From Alphaproteobacteria bacterium US3C007 (GTDB lineage: Bacteria > Pseudomonadota > Alphaproteobacteria > Rhodobacterales > Rhodobacteraceae), in contig CP139918.1 of NCBI GenBank assembly GCA_034423775.1, positions 1,302,001 through 1,366,000 of the forward strand: 64,000 nucleotides of DNA, in the 5' to 3' direction. Below, piece by piece: positions 45,067-53,591 of the stretch; position 1 is the stretch's first letter, and each line of letters starts with the position of its first letter. The translations under genes and the position numbers were made by a program. Below the pieces are notes generated by a model. It made no database searches and was not told where the DNA came from. It was given only the letters and a program-made list of their open reading frames with translations.

Positions 45067-45672
45067 ATGGCAGAGCCTAAAGCCTCTTATTCCCCGTTGA
45101 TCGTAGCCTTAAAAATTGTGCTACCGCTCAGCGCTTTGGGGCTTTTGGCAACTTTATTCTTGATTTCAAAGCCGATGCCCACGCAAAGCCAATTGCCTTT
45201 TTCCGAAGCCAAGCGGCTTGATTTAATTTCAGATCAGAAAATAACCGCCCCCTATTATTCTGGGGTGACAGCGGGTGGTGACAGTGTCAGCCTTTCGGCC
45301 CGTCAGATCCTACCAGATCCTGCCAAAGAGGATACGGTTTTGGTCGAAGATATAGCGCTGCTTCTCAAGCCTCGTGAGGCTCGGCAGATACGGCTTACGG
45401 CGGGCTTGGGAAGCTATCAGGTTGAAAAAGATGAATTGGTTGTCGATCAATTGGTCGAGGTCATCAGCGATGCGGGCTATCGGGTGAGCAGCCCCAAAGT
45501 TTTGGTTAAGCTCAGTAAAACATGGTTGCGTGCCGAGGGGCCAGTTGAAGGTAGGGCTCCAAATGGCAGTTTATCGGCAGGGGAAATGGAAATTTTTCGT
45601 GAAGAGGCCACGCAAAGCCTGCAAATTATTTTCAAAGGTGGTATTAAACTGCTATACGACCCTAAAAATTGA
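45067..45672 (+). CDS. lptC: LPS export ABC transporter periplasmic protein LptC
   Basis: A 201-residue protein with one N-terminal membrane helix (about 12-31) and a periplasmic beta-jellyroll. TAPYYSGVTAGGDSVSLSA and AEGPVEGRAPNGSLSAGEM are the family-like parts. It passes LPS from LptB2FG to LptA. It follows the RNase D gene by 26 bp and ends 11 bp before the lptA start, in the usual lptC-lptA-lptB order. Confidence 0.85.
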   Translation: MAEPKASYSPLIVALKIVLPLSALGLLATLFLISKPMPTQSQLPFSEAKRLDLISDQKITAPYYSGVTAGGDSVSLSARQILPDPAKEDTVLVEDIALLLKPREARQIRLTAGLGSYQVEKDELVVDQLVEVISDAGYRVSSPKVLVKLSKTWLRAEGPVEGRAPNGSLSAGEMEIFREEATQSLQIIFKGGIKLLYDPKN

Positions 45673-45683
45673 AAGAGTATGGC

Positions 45684-46169
45684 GTGAATAAAGCAGTTAT
45701 TATTGGTCTTGTTGGCTGGGCGTTCATTGGAGTGGCAATTGCGCAGCAGGGCGCCACGGGGTTTGGATCTGTCGTGGCGGATCGTGAAAAGCCGATTGAA
45801 ATTTCTGCGGATCAATTGGCCATTAATGATGAGACCGGGGTTACGGAATTCAGCGGGATGGTTGAAATTTTGCAAGGAGATTTATCCCTGAACGCCGATT
45901 TTGTGCAAGCGACATACACGCCGGGAAGCGGCGCCATAGAAACGCTTCTGGCAACGGGCGAGGTTATTTTGCGGTCTGGTGAAGACGAAGCCAAAGCCGA
46001 TCGCGCTGAATATGCGGTCGATTCAGACCAAATCATCATGACGGGCAATGTTTTCGTGCGACAGGCGGGAAATAATTTGTCTGCCGAACGGGCTGAAATC
46101 AATCTTGAAACGGGCGCGGCGACGCTGAGCGGCCGTGTGAAAACCGTTTTGGGAACCGGCGATGACTGA
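45684..46169 (+). CDS. lptA: LPS transport periplasmic protein LptA
   Basis: A 161-residue protein with a signal peptide (about 20 residues ending AIA-QQ) and an OstA/LptA beta-jellyroll: PIEISADQLAINDETGVTEF is the family start, and repeated 'GNVFVRQAGN...A' strands follow. It forms the periplasmic bridge for LPS. GTG 45684 is preferred (AAGAG 6 nt upstream and a good signal peptide); a TTG at 45669 is an alternative. It overlaps lptB by 8 bp. Confidence 0.87.
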   Translation: MNKAVIIGLVGWAFIGVAIAQQGATGFGSVVADREKPIEISADQLAINDETGVTEFSGMVEILQGDLSLNADFVQATYTPGSGAIETLLATGEVILRSGEDEAKADRAEYAVDSDQIIMTGNVFVRQAGNNLSAERAEINLETGAATLSGRVKTVLGTGDD

Positions 46170-46935
46170 GCCGGAGGCCCATATTGCAGAGTTGGCTAGC
46201 GAGAACCCCGAAATCGGTTTGAAAATCCATGGCTTACGAAAAAGCTACCGAAAGCGTGTGGTTATTCGGGATGTATCAATGTCTTTACAGCGCGGTGAGG
46301 TTGTTGGTTTGTTGGGTCCGAACGGATCTGGAAAAACCACAACATTTTACGCAGTGGCTGGCTTAGTCTCTGCGGATGGCGGAAAAGTGAGCATCGATGG
46401 TGATGATATCACGGCGCTGCCGATGTATCGGCGGGCGCGGATGGGAATTGGCTACTTACCGCAAGAAATGTCGATTTTTCGCGGCTTAAACGTTGAACAG
46501 AATATCGGGGCTATTCTGGATCTCGCAATTGGCGATCGCCATAAACGGCGCGAAAGGCTGGAAGAGCTTCTTGCTGAGTTTTCAATCGAACATTTGCGGC
46601 GCACGCCCGCCATTGCTTTATCGGGCGGCGAAAGGCGACGCGTTGAAATCGCCCGTTGTTTGGCCGCCAATCCAAAATATTTGCTTTTGGATGAGCCCTT
46701 TGCCGGGGTTGATCCGATCGCTGTTGGGGAAATCCGGCAATTGGTCACGGATTTGAAATCGCGCGGAATTGGTGTGTTGATCACCGACCATAATGTTCGG
46801 GAAACGCTTGAACTGGTTGATCGGGTTTATATTTTGCACGATGGCAAGGTTTTGACGTCTGGCAAACCAGAAGATGTAGTGCAAAATGACAATGTACGCC
46901 AAGTTTATTTGGGCGATGCGTTTCGGATGCGATAG
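46162..46935 (+). CDS. lptB: LPS export ABC transporter ATP-binding protein LptB
   Basis: A 257-residue ATPase that powers LPS extraction by LptB2FG. Walker A is GPNGSGKT, the signature is LSGGERRRVEIAR, and Walker B is YLLLDEPFAGVDP, followed by ITDHNVRET as the H-loop. About 20 extra residues precede the normal start. It overlaps lptA and is followed by a hairpin, then hpf 219 bp later. Confidence 0.94.
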   Translation: MTEPEAHIAELASENPEIGLKIHGLRKSYRKRVVIRDVSMSLQRGEVVGLLGPNGSGKTTTFYAVAGLVSADGGKVSIDGDDITALPMYRRARMGIGYLPQEMSIFRGLNVEQNIGAILDLAIGDRHKRRERLEELLAEFSIEHLRRTPAIALSGGERRRVEIARCLAANPKYLLLDEPFAGVDPIAVGEIRQLVTDLKSRGIGVLITDHNVRETLELVDRVYILHDGKVLTSGKPEDVVQNDNVRQVYLGDAFRMR

Positions 46936-46958
46936 CCGCGTTTTAGCGGCGGATTTTT
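46935..46958 (+). terminator. weak intrinsic terminator after lptB
   Basis: GCCGC (46935-46939) and GCGGC (46946-46950) form a 5-bp stem with a 6-nt loop, followed closely by TTTTT (46954-46958). The stem begins in the last base of the lptB stop codon. It is short, so termination is probably partial. Confidence 0.4.
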
Positions 46959-46971
46959 GCTCCTGCCCATT

Positions 46972-46989
46972 GACACAGACGCCTGTGTC
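46972..46989. repeat. perfect inverted repeat upstream of hpf
   Basis: GACACAG (46972-46978) and CTGTGTC (46983-46989) form a 7-bp inverted repeat with a 4-bp centre, in the 219-bp spacer between lptB and hpf. It could be an operator or an RNA hairpin. No known binding motif was recognised. Confidence 0.45.
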
Positions 46990-47154
46990 GCCTTCAATAG
47001 CTGATAATGCAACCGATTACAGCTGAGTCTGTTGCAGGGAAGAAAGCCGCTTATTGGCTTTGACGTAAGGCCATCGCGCCATCGTCGGCAATGCTGTTGC
47101 CTACCATAATCTTAACACAATCTTATGACTTTAATTCCTAGATAAGGGGTCTCT

Positions 47155-47721
47155 ATGCGGTATCAAATTTCAGGCAAACAAATCGACATTGGAGTATCGT
47201 TACAAACGCATGCAAAGGAGGCGTTAGGCGTTGTTATCGATAAATACGCGCAGCGGGCCACCGATGCCACGGTGATATTTTCCAGAAATGCGCATGAGTT
47301 TGTTTGTGAGGCGACCTTGCATCTTTCATCCGGTTTGACCGCGCAGGCTAAGGCGCATGATACTGAAATCTATGCAGCATTTGATGCCTGTAATGAGAAA
47401 TTAGAGAAGCAATTACGCCGTTATAAACGGCGTTTAAAGAACCATCATAAAGAGCGCAGCGAACCGGTTGAACTTTCTCAAGCAGCCTCTTATACCCTCG
47501 CCAACGATTCTGGCATCGATGAAGCTGAGCCTGAGAGCTTGGAGCCAGTGATTATAGCGGAAACTGAATATGACATTGCGTCGCTCTCTGTGGGTGAGGC
47601 GGTGATGCAAATGGAACTCAAAGGCTCTACGTTCTTGATGTTTCGAACCGAAGGAAAAAACAGCGTTAATGTGGTGTATCGGCGCGACGATGGAAATATA
47701 GGGTGGATTGAACCACGATAA
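47155..47721 (+). CDS. hpf: long-form ribosome hibernation promoting factor
   Basis: A 188-residue protein: the N-terminal sigma-54 modulation/S30AE domain (MRYQISGKQIDIG start; charged KQLRRYKRRLKNHHKER helix near 85-102) and a C-terminal ribosome-dimerising domain with FRTEGKNSVNVVYRRDDGNIG. The two-domain (long) form makes 100S ribosomes without RMF. GGGG precedes ATG 47155. rpoN, which often precedes hpf, is not here; lptB does instead. Confidence 0.92.
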   Translation: MRYQISGKQIDIGVSLQTHAKEALGVVIDKYAQRATDATVIFSRNAHEFVCEATLHLSSGLTAQAKAHDTEIYAAFDACNEKLEKQLRRYKRRLKNHHKERSEPVELSQAASYTLANDSGIDEAEPESLEPVIIAETEYDIASLSVGEAVMQMELKGSTFLMFRTEGKNSVNVVYRRDDGNIGWIEPR

Positions 47722-47760
47722 CATCGGCGCTGGATTAGCGTAAATTTAGGGAATTGCGAA

Positions 47761-48225
47761 ATGGAATTGTTTGATCTTCTGCGGCCAGAAGCGGTGCGGG
47801 TGATGTCCAAGGTGTCTAGCAAAAAGCGGCTGATTGCGGCGTTGGGCGATTTGGCGCAGTCTGCGCTGGGTTTGGATGCTGGCGATACCGTCGCCGCGCT
47901 GCAAGAGCGCGAAAGCTTGGGTCCGACCGGTGTGGGCAATGGTGTGGCTTTGCCGCATGCCCGCCTGCCGGGCGTTGAGCGGGTAATGGGCAGTTTCATC
48001 TTGCTGGAAACTCCGGTGATGTTTGATGCCGTGGATCAATTGCCGGTTGATATCGTGTTTGCGTTGTTTGCACCGCAAAATGCAGGGTTTGAGCATTTAA
48101 GCGCATTGGCAAAAGTGTCGCGGCTGTTGCGCGATATGGATCTGCGCAACAAGCTGAGGGCCAATCCGAATAGCAAAACGCTTTATGCCTTATTGACCGA
48201 GGCCCAAACGATGAAGGCCGCTTAA
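47761..48225 (+). CDS. ptsN: PTS IIA-like nitrogen regulatory protein PtsN
   Basis: A 154-residue EIIA-Ntr protein. The phosphorylated residue is H66 in VALPHARLPGV, after RESLGPTGVGNG. It is part of the nitrogen PTS (PtsP-PtsO-PtsN), which regulates potassium transport, stress and cell envelope processes. It follows hpf by 39 bp, the usual order, with the start set by normal length. Confidence 0.92.
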   Translation: MELFDLLRPEAVRVMSKVSSKKRLIAALGDLAQSALGLDAGDTVAALQERESLGPTGVGNGVALPHARLPGVERVMGSFILLETPVMFDAVDQLPVDIVFALFAPQNAGFEHLSALAKVSRLLRDMDLRNKLRANPNSKTLYALLTEAQTMKAA

Positions 48226-48257
48226 ACGCTTTAATGCCGGTGGAGCCATCGTTTGGT

Positions 48258-49685
48258 TTACGTTGAGCTCCAGGCTCCAAACCCGAATGACAGATAATCC
48301 TGTTGATAGATATCTTGCAGGTGATTTTCTAAGTTTTGGTCGTAAATGGCCGTGAGCCAAGCCAAAGACGCCTCTGGTTCCAATACGGGCGTTGGGGGGT
48401 TTTTATACCCTGCCAGCTGCGCCAAAAAGGGCAAAAGAGTTTGCAGCTCATCCTCGCGAATGATCATATCTGTTGGGCAGAATGCAGAGTAGCTGCGCAA
48501 CAGAGCCGTCTGGCTGGCCCAATGCGGATCAATCCTCAACGTTGTCTGGCCCCTTAAATTGTCAGCAAGGAAAGCGATAAACTTTTCAAAGGCATGGCGG
48601 TGAAGGTTGGGATCAAACCCCGCAATTTTTTCTGGAAGATGCAAATCATATTGAACGTCCAGCAGGTGCCGCAAAACCCGCGAGCGTTGTGGCCCGCGCG
48701 AGGTGAGCAAGGCGCAAAATGAGCTATGCGCTCGGGCAACCGGATGGCGTAAAACGGTAAAGCTGCGATGCGTGGCATGGCGGCGTTTCCAATCAATAAG
48801 GCTGGATTGCGAAAAATGTTTCTGCAGCGCGGCCGTCTCAACCCTATCCAAACTGGCCAGCCAGTTTTCAACGGTGAGATCTGGGCCAGACGGGATCGAT
48901 AAATATAACAAAGGTGATCGCGCTGCTGCGATCGAATTTGGCAAGGTTGGCGCACGTTTTGGCTCAAAACTTGGAGTGCTGCTCAACTTAAAGGGATCCA
49001 TATTGGCCAAGGCGGTTTGCATGTCTTCTGGGTTCACTACTTTTTCGTGCAAATAGGTTGGATTTTGCGGTTTATAGCGCGAAGAAAGATCCTTTAATTT
49101 ATGCGCACTGCCCAAATAGTTTCCAAGGCCATTGATCACCGACAGATTGTTTAAATCATCATAGCGTAAATAAAATCCCGTTTGACCTGCCATTTGTAAG
49201 CGCTGCAAAATCAGCTCTTGAAAGAATTGCAGTTTTGAAAGCCGCGTTTCGAATTCTTCCGCAACAAATTTAACTTTTGTGGTTTTTTTCTGGCGCGTGT
49301 CGAAAAGGTTCCATTGGCCTGTTTCGCGGGCAATTTTCAATGAGACGAAACTGTCGATCGGATTGCGCGTTAAAATGATTTTTGCGCAGCTTGGATCTTT
49401 AAATAGCGCGCTTAATATCCTTGGATCATGGTTATGGAAATATCGAAACCCCTGTATCTTCGTGCGATTTTTCCTTATTTCTCGCAGCAGCGAGACGGGG
49501 TTTTTATCGCGATCAGCCATCGAAAGCCCCAAGGCGCTTGATTGGCCCGGACGATCAATAAACACTGGGTTAAACAATTCGCCAAAGCAGTGCAGGTCGG
49601 GAAATTTGTTTAAATGAGATTGCAAAAAATTCGAGCCTGTTCGCATTTCTGCAAAGATTACAAAATATTTAAAAGCAAAGGCCAT
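48258..49685 (-). CDS. two-domain sulfotransferase (NodH/Stf0-like)
   Basis: A 475-residue protein with two sulfotransferase-like halves. The first has the PAPS 5'-phosphosulfate loop MRTGSNFLQSHL (14-25) and the 3'-phosphate motif ILTRNPIDSFVS (104-115). The second begins LLYLSIPSGPDLTVENWL (259-276), where the usual 'IPKTGGTS' loop is altered, and has FTVLRHPVARAHSSF (309-323) as its 3'-phosphate motif. It would add sulfate to a sugar or similar acceptor, using PAPS. ATG 49685 follows AAAGG and lies 5 bp after the GT14-like gene, so it belongs to the polysaccharide operon. Confidence 0.8.
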   Translation of the reverse strand: MAFAFKYFVIFAEMRTGSNFLQSHLNKFPDLHCFGELFNPVFIDRPGQSSALGLSMADRDKNPVSLLREIRKNRTKIQGFRYFHNHDPRILSALFKDPSCAKIILTRNPIDSFVSLKIARETGQWNLFDTRQKKTTKVKFVAEEFETRLSKLQFFQELILQRLQMAGQTGFYLRYDDLNNLSVINGLGNYLGSAHKLKDLSSRYKPQNPTYLHEKVVNPEDMQTALANMDPFKLSSTPSFEPKRAPTLPNSIAAARSPLLYLSIPSGPDLTVENWLASLDRVETAALQKHFSQSSLIDWKRRHATHRSFTVLRHPVARAHSSFCALLTSRGPQRSRVLRHLLDVQYDLHLPEKIAGFDPNLHRHAFEKFIAFLADNLRGQTTLRIDPHWASQTALLRSYSAFCPTDMIIREDELQTLLPFLAQLAGYKNPPTPVLEPEASLAWLTAIYDQNLENHLQDIYQQDYLSFGFGAWSST

Positions 49686-49690
49686 CTTGT

Positions 49691-51385
49691 TCACCTTTCA
49701 AGGGGTTTGACTGGGCCGACATGTTTCTTTTGGGCCGTAAAAACGCGTTTGCTGTTCAGATCACCCTGAAGCGAGAGGGGAATGCCGCTGTCATTCAAAC
49801 GGCTGCACAACGCGTAAAGAGCGTTTAAATCTTGCCTAAGGGTGCAAAACGCACCCCCCTGCGGTTCCCTTGGCAGGTGGTGTAGAACGCGTCCAAGGCA
49901 TGTTTCAGGGGCTTTCAAAACCTCTGCTAAGGTCCAAATTTGTATGATTCCGCGGGCGGCGGGCTGGCGGAGGGCTGCGGTCAAGCCCAGTTCGCTTTGG
50001 TGCCACGTGGCGGCTAAATCTTGGATCACGTCAAACGGTGCGGACAGCTGCGCCAGTTCGATCAGCCAAGCTCCGGTAATAATCAGCTTGATCGCCTGCT
50101 TATCTGACACCAGAAAAGGCAGAATATCCGGTCTATCTTGCATGCCAAAATTTAGGCATTGAAACCGGCCTTGGGTATTCCAGATCAAATTGCGCAAAAA
50201 TGCTTCAGGATCGCGGTCACGCAATGGCGCCGAGGCAATCAGGCCGCCTTTATAAACCGCCGTATTATGTTCAAAATATGCTTTATCCTTGGCAAAGAGA
50301 TGCCCATGCACGGTCGCGTTGCTGGCGGCTTGAAGCCATGGGCTAAACCCGTCAAACAGGCTGCTAAACCCGTGTAAAACCATATAGGGTGCTGCGGTTC
50401 TTTCGGGCCGCGGGTTTGGCGCAGGAATCGAGCTTTGCATCACCAATCCGGGCCGGCCAATTTTGGCAATAGTATTGGCCCGATTGAATATACTGTCCAA
50501 GGCGAAAGAGCTTGGCGGGTTGTCTGGTGTGGGGCTGCGTCTTGGAAAGGCGCTGTAAAGCGCATCGGCTTTGCCCCATATTTTACGCGCTAGAAAATGG
50601 TTTGAGCGCTGTAGCAGCTGTAGGTGATCGTCATAAAAGAGGAAGGGTTTGCCGTGGTGATCGAATTTTGAATAGGTCAGCGACCGGCTTTTGAGATTAT
50701 CGGAATACAAGCGCGCCAGCGTCTGAAAATAGCTTTCATCGGGGATCCAAACCGATTTGAAAAACCGCTCATAGCCCTTGCGTTTTGGGGTTTCTAAAAT
50801 TGCGCGTAGCGTTGCGCTGGTCAGGCACCACCATTGTGATCCCAAATGCAGGCGCAGATCTGGCGGTGGTTTCCGGCGCATCTTACAGGCTTTTTGAAAG
50901 GCCACAGCCGCTTTGAACAAACGCCGTTGGCTCTTCCAGTTGAAGGGAAAAAACCAGTAAAATCGTTCTTGTTCAAAGCCCCCACTTTGCCATGGAATTT
51001 TGTCAATCCAGACAGATTCAATAAAATCAGTGCGGGCGTTTTTTTTCAGAAATGCGATTAATTCCTCTGGTGGGCGCAACATCAGGCATGATTGAGAGGT
51101 CAGTAGAATATGCCCAAGCTCTGGTGATCTGCGCAGCAAAAGCGCTGCGGCAGCTTGGCTTGCTTTCACCAAGCCCCAACCGCCCCAAGCGGTTTTGTAG
51201 CGTGGAGCAAAGCTGATTAACCTATCGCTTTGAAACTGATCTTGAAACGCTTTGGCTGGCCGGCTGGGGGCGGCCTTATCTATATGAACCACAACCGGAC
51301 ATCCCGCATCGCGCCATAGGCGCGCGGTTTGGGCTGCGCGTTCAAAGGAAGAATGAATAAGCAGGATGATCCCCAATTGTGCCAC
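49691..51385 (-). CDS. GT14-like (beta-1,6-GlcNAc / xylosyl-transferase type) glycosyltransferase with C-terminal DUF5927-like domain
   Basis: A 564-residue protein. The N-terminal half (about 1-290) resembles core-2/I-branching enzymes: ILLIHSSFERAAQTARLWRDAG, VVVHIDKA, ILLTSQSCLMLRP and LGSQWWCLTSATLRAIL, followed by WIPDESYFQTL with acidic residues. The second half matches a domain seen in roseobacter homologues and is of unknown role. The start is GTG 51385. It lies 7 bp after a GT2-like gene and 5 bp before the sulfotransferase gene. Confidence 0.82.
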   Translation of the reverse strand: MAQLGIILLIHSSFERAAQTARLWRDAGCPVVVHIDKAAPSRPAKAFQDQFQSDRLISFAPRYKTAWGGWGLVKASQAAAALLLRRSPELGHILLTSQSCLMLRPPEELIAFLKKNARTDFIESVWIDKIPWQSGGFEQERFYWFFPFNWKSQRRLFKAAVAFQKACKMRRKPPPDLRLHLGSQWWCLTSATLRAILETPKRKGYERFFKSVWIPDESYFQTLARLYSDNLKSRSLTYSKFDHHGKPFLFYDDHLQLLQRSNHFLARKIWGKADALYSAFPRRSPTPDNPPSSFALDSIFNRANTIAKIGRPGLVMQSSIPAPNPRPERTAAPYMVLHGFSSLFDGFSPWLQAASNATVHGHLFAKDKAYFEHNTAVYKGGLIASAPLRDRDPEAFLRNLIWNTQGRFQCLNFGMQDRPDILPFLVSDKQAIKLIITGAWLIELAQLSAPFDVIQDLAATWHQSELGLTAALRQPAARGIIQIWTLAEVLKAPETCLGRVLHHLPREPQGGAFCTLRQDLNALYALCSRLNDSGIPLSLQGDLNSKRVFTAQKKHVGPVKPLER

Positions 51386-51392
51386 AGCCCTG

Positions 51393-52403
51393 CTACGCCC
51401 ATCCGCCTCTTGACATCACGCCAAGAGTTTCCAGCTGTGACCAGTTTTTGAAAGTGCCCGCGCTGGGAATAAAAAGCGAAGGGCTATTTGCCATTTGGTC
51501 TGTGTAGCGCCGATATTCGGCACTTTCCTGGTAATGTTCCGCATTGCAGAGTGCATCGTTGAGCTTTTCTTCAAGCGTGTTCAAGAATTTTACATGCAAG
51601 AGTGCGCCGCTTATTTTTTGCCCCCCTGATCGGTCATAGACCGCGTTCAAGCGTGACGGCAGCAGCGCATGCGTGCTGCTGGTATAGGCATAACCGCGCC
51701 GCCATTTGACCAAGGGAATTTTATTCAGGGCAGGGCTTTTATGAGGCAGATCGTTGAAGAAATGCCGTGCCCGCGGGCCGCCCTGAATCCAAAGGTTTTT
51801 ATCACGATTATTTTGGGAGATTTGATAATTCCCTGCGTCAAAATATCGGCAGATATTCAACGGGTTTTGGCCAAGCTTATATTGCGCTTTTGCAACCGAG
51901 CCTTTGGGAAACAGATCCAGCAACAGGGCGGGAAAACTGCGTTGGCCTTGTTGGTCCAACCACGCGGTTAAGGCGCAAAGCGGGCGCGTGTTGAGATGGG
52001 GGTAGATCAAAAGCTCATCTGGATCCACAGTCAGGCACCAATGCCCATTCCCGAAGCGGTTCAATAAACCGTGCATCCAATCGATCCCGAAACGCGCAGC
52101 TTTATAGCTCTTTTTCGTTGACCAAAGCGAGACATCTTGTTGATTGGCCAAAAACCTGCGGCCCCCGTCTAGGCTGCTATTATCAACAATCAAAAAATGC
52201 CCTATACCAATTTTTCGGTAATAGTCTAAGAAATAGGGCAGTCGGATATATTCATCTTTTACAGTTGCAAAAAGCAAAATGTCTTGGGGTTTGATGGCGT
52301 TGCAGCGATTGCGGATCTGGGTAAGTTCTGCTGCCTTGCGATAGACGCGCATATTCAGCCAGCGGCGCTGCGCTCGCAGCTGGAACAGACGCGCAAGCTT
52401 CAT
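51393..52403 (-). CDS. glycosyltransferase family 2-like protein (copy 1)
   Basis: A 336-residue protein with the start of a GT2-type nucleotide-sugar domain: LFATVKDEYIRLPYFLDYYRKIG, FLIVDNSSLDGG and TVDPDELLIYPH, where DPDE replaces the usual DxD. C-terminal residues match the neighbouring paralogue: FFNDLPHKSPALNKIPLVKW. It lacks a signal peptide or membrane helix, so it acts in the cytoplasm, probably on a lipid-linked glycan. It is a paralogue of the gene at 52500-53591. Confidence 0.82.
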   Translation of the reverse strand: MKLARLFQLRAQRRWLNMRVYRKAAELTQIRNRCNAIKPQDILLFATVKDEYIRLPYFLDYYRKIGIGHFLIVDNSSLDGGRRFLANQQDVSLWSTKKSYKAARFGIDWMHGLLNRFGNGHWCLTVDPDELLIYPHLNTRPLCALTAWLDQQGQRSFPALLLDLFPKGSVAKAQYKLGQNPLNICRYFDAGNYQISQNNRDKNLWIQGGPRARHFFNDLPHKSPALNKIPLVKWRRGYAYTSSTHALLPSRLNAVYDRSGGQKISGALLHVKFLNTLEEKLNDALCNAEHYQESAEYRRYTDQMANSPSLFIPSAGTFKNWSQLETLGVMSRGGWA

Positions 52404-52499
52404 CTCAGCGGCTCATGCGCGGGCGCGCACTTGCAAAACCGCTTTGCGTTTGGTGCCCAGACGCAGAATGCGCGCTGCGGTTTTGTTTTCCCCCCGACT

Positions 52500-53591
52500 T
52501 CATCCCCAACCTCCGGCCGACATCAGCCCCAACTGCTGCAATTGTCGCCAGCTGCGTAGACGTGTCGAATAGGGGGTCCAGAGCGTTGGGTTCTTGATCA
52601 AACTGTCATAATAAGATTGATAAAGGCTGCTATTTGCAAAATGTTGCCCGCGGCTTTTTTCTTCATGGCTTTTCTCGATGATCTGCGGCAGGAATTTAGT
52701 GTGCAAAAGGATGCCAGAGGCGGCCATAGCGCCGGTATCGTTAAACGCTTTGTTTAGGCGCCGCGGCAGTAAACTATGCGTCGCGCTGTTATAGGCAAAA
52801 GATTTGTGCCATTTGACCAAGGGTATTTTGTTCAGGGTCGGGGCTTTTCGCGGTTGATCGGCAAAAAAGCTACGGGCTCTTGGGCCCCCTTGGACCCATA
52901 ATGCGCGTAGCTTTTCTTGATAGGTGATGCTGTAATTGCCGCCGTCAAAATGGGTTAAGACTTTCAGTGGATCAAAGGCGTTGTTTGGCGAAACCCCGCC
53001 TAATCGACCGATGGGATAAAGCTCTAACATAAGCGCGCCGAACATGTCTATCTTACCGCGTTCGAGCCAGTCGGTCAGCGCAGAAAGTGGCCGATTGTGC
53101 CAATGCGGATAAACAAATAATTCATCTGCATCGAAGGTCAGGCACCAATGGCCATGCCCGTAGCGCCGCAACAGCGCATTTATCCAATCCATGCCAAAAC
53201 GCGAAAACCGATAGCTGGCCGTGGTTTGCCAAAGCGATACATCTGTTTGTGCGCGCAACAGCTCAAGGCTGCCATCCGTACTGCCATTATCAACAATCAG
53301 GAAATGCCCAACACCAAGCGCGCGATAATGCTGCAGCACACTTGGCAGGCGTTGAAATTCATTGCGTAGAACCATCGCCCCCAAAATCATATCATCTGTG
53401 ATGCGGTGGGTGCGTTGTGCTACCGGTTGCAACGATTTTGATTTTCGCATTGCACGCCATAGAAAATATTTTCGACGCCAGCGCAGGCGATAGGCTATCT
53501 TTGCCTGATAGAGCGCGTTGAGCGCGTGCGCGGTTGCCACATTGGCTGGTAAATTAGCCAATCGCGCAAGCTGGATACGGCTATTGGGCAT
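52500..53591 (-). CDS. glycosyltransferase family 2-like protein (copy 2)
   Basis: A 363-residue paralogue of the preceding gene product. The same blocks recur: AMVLRNEFQRLPSVLQHYRALG, FLIVDNGSTDGS, TFDADELFVYPHW and FFADQPRKAPTLNKIPLVKW. The acidic motif is DADE here. About 25 residues are added at the N-terminus. ATG 53591 overlaps the galE stop by 11 bp; a longer in-frame start at 53621 is less likely. The paralogues probably add two similar but different sugars. Confidence 0.82.
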   Translation of the reverse strand: MPNSRIQLARLANLPANVATAHALNALYQAKIAYRLRWRRKYFLWRAMRKSKSLQPVAQRTHRITDDMILGAMVLRNEFQRLPSVLQHYRALGVGHFLIVDNGSTDGSLELLRAQTDVSLWQTTASYRFSRFGMDWINALLRRYGHGHWCLTFDADELFVYPHWHNRPLSALTDWLERGKIDMFGALMLELYPIGRLGGVSPNNAFDPLKVLTHFDGGNYSITYQEKLRALWVQGGPRARSFFADQPRKAPTLNKIPLVKWHKSFAYNSATHSLLPRRLNKAFNDTGAMAASGILLHTKFLPQIIEKSHEEKSRGQHFANSSLYQSYYDSLIKNPTLWTPYSTRLRSWRQLQQLGLMSAGGWG

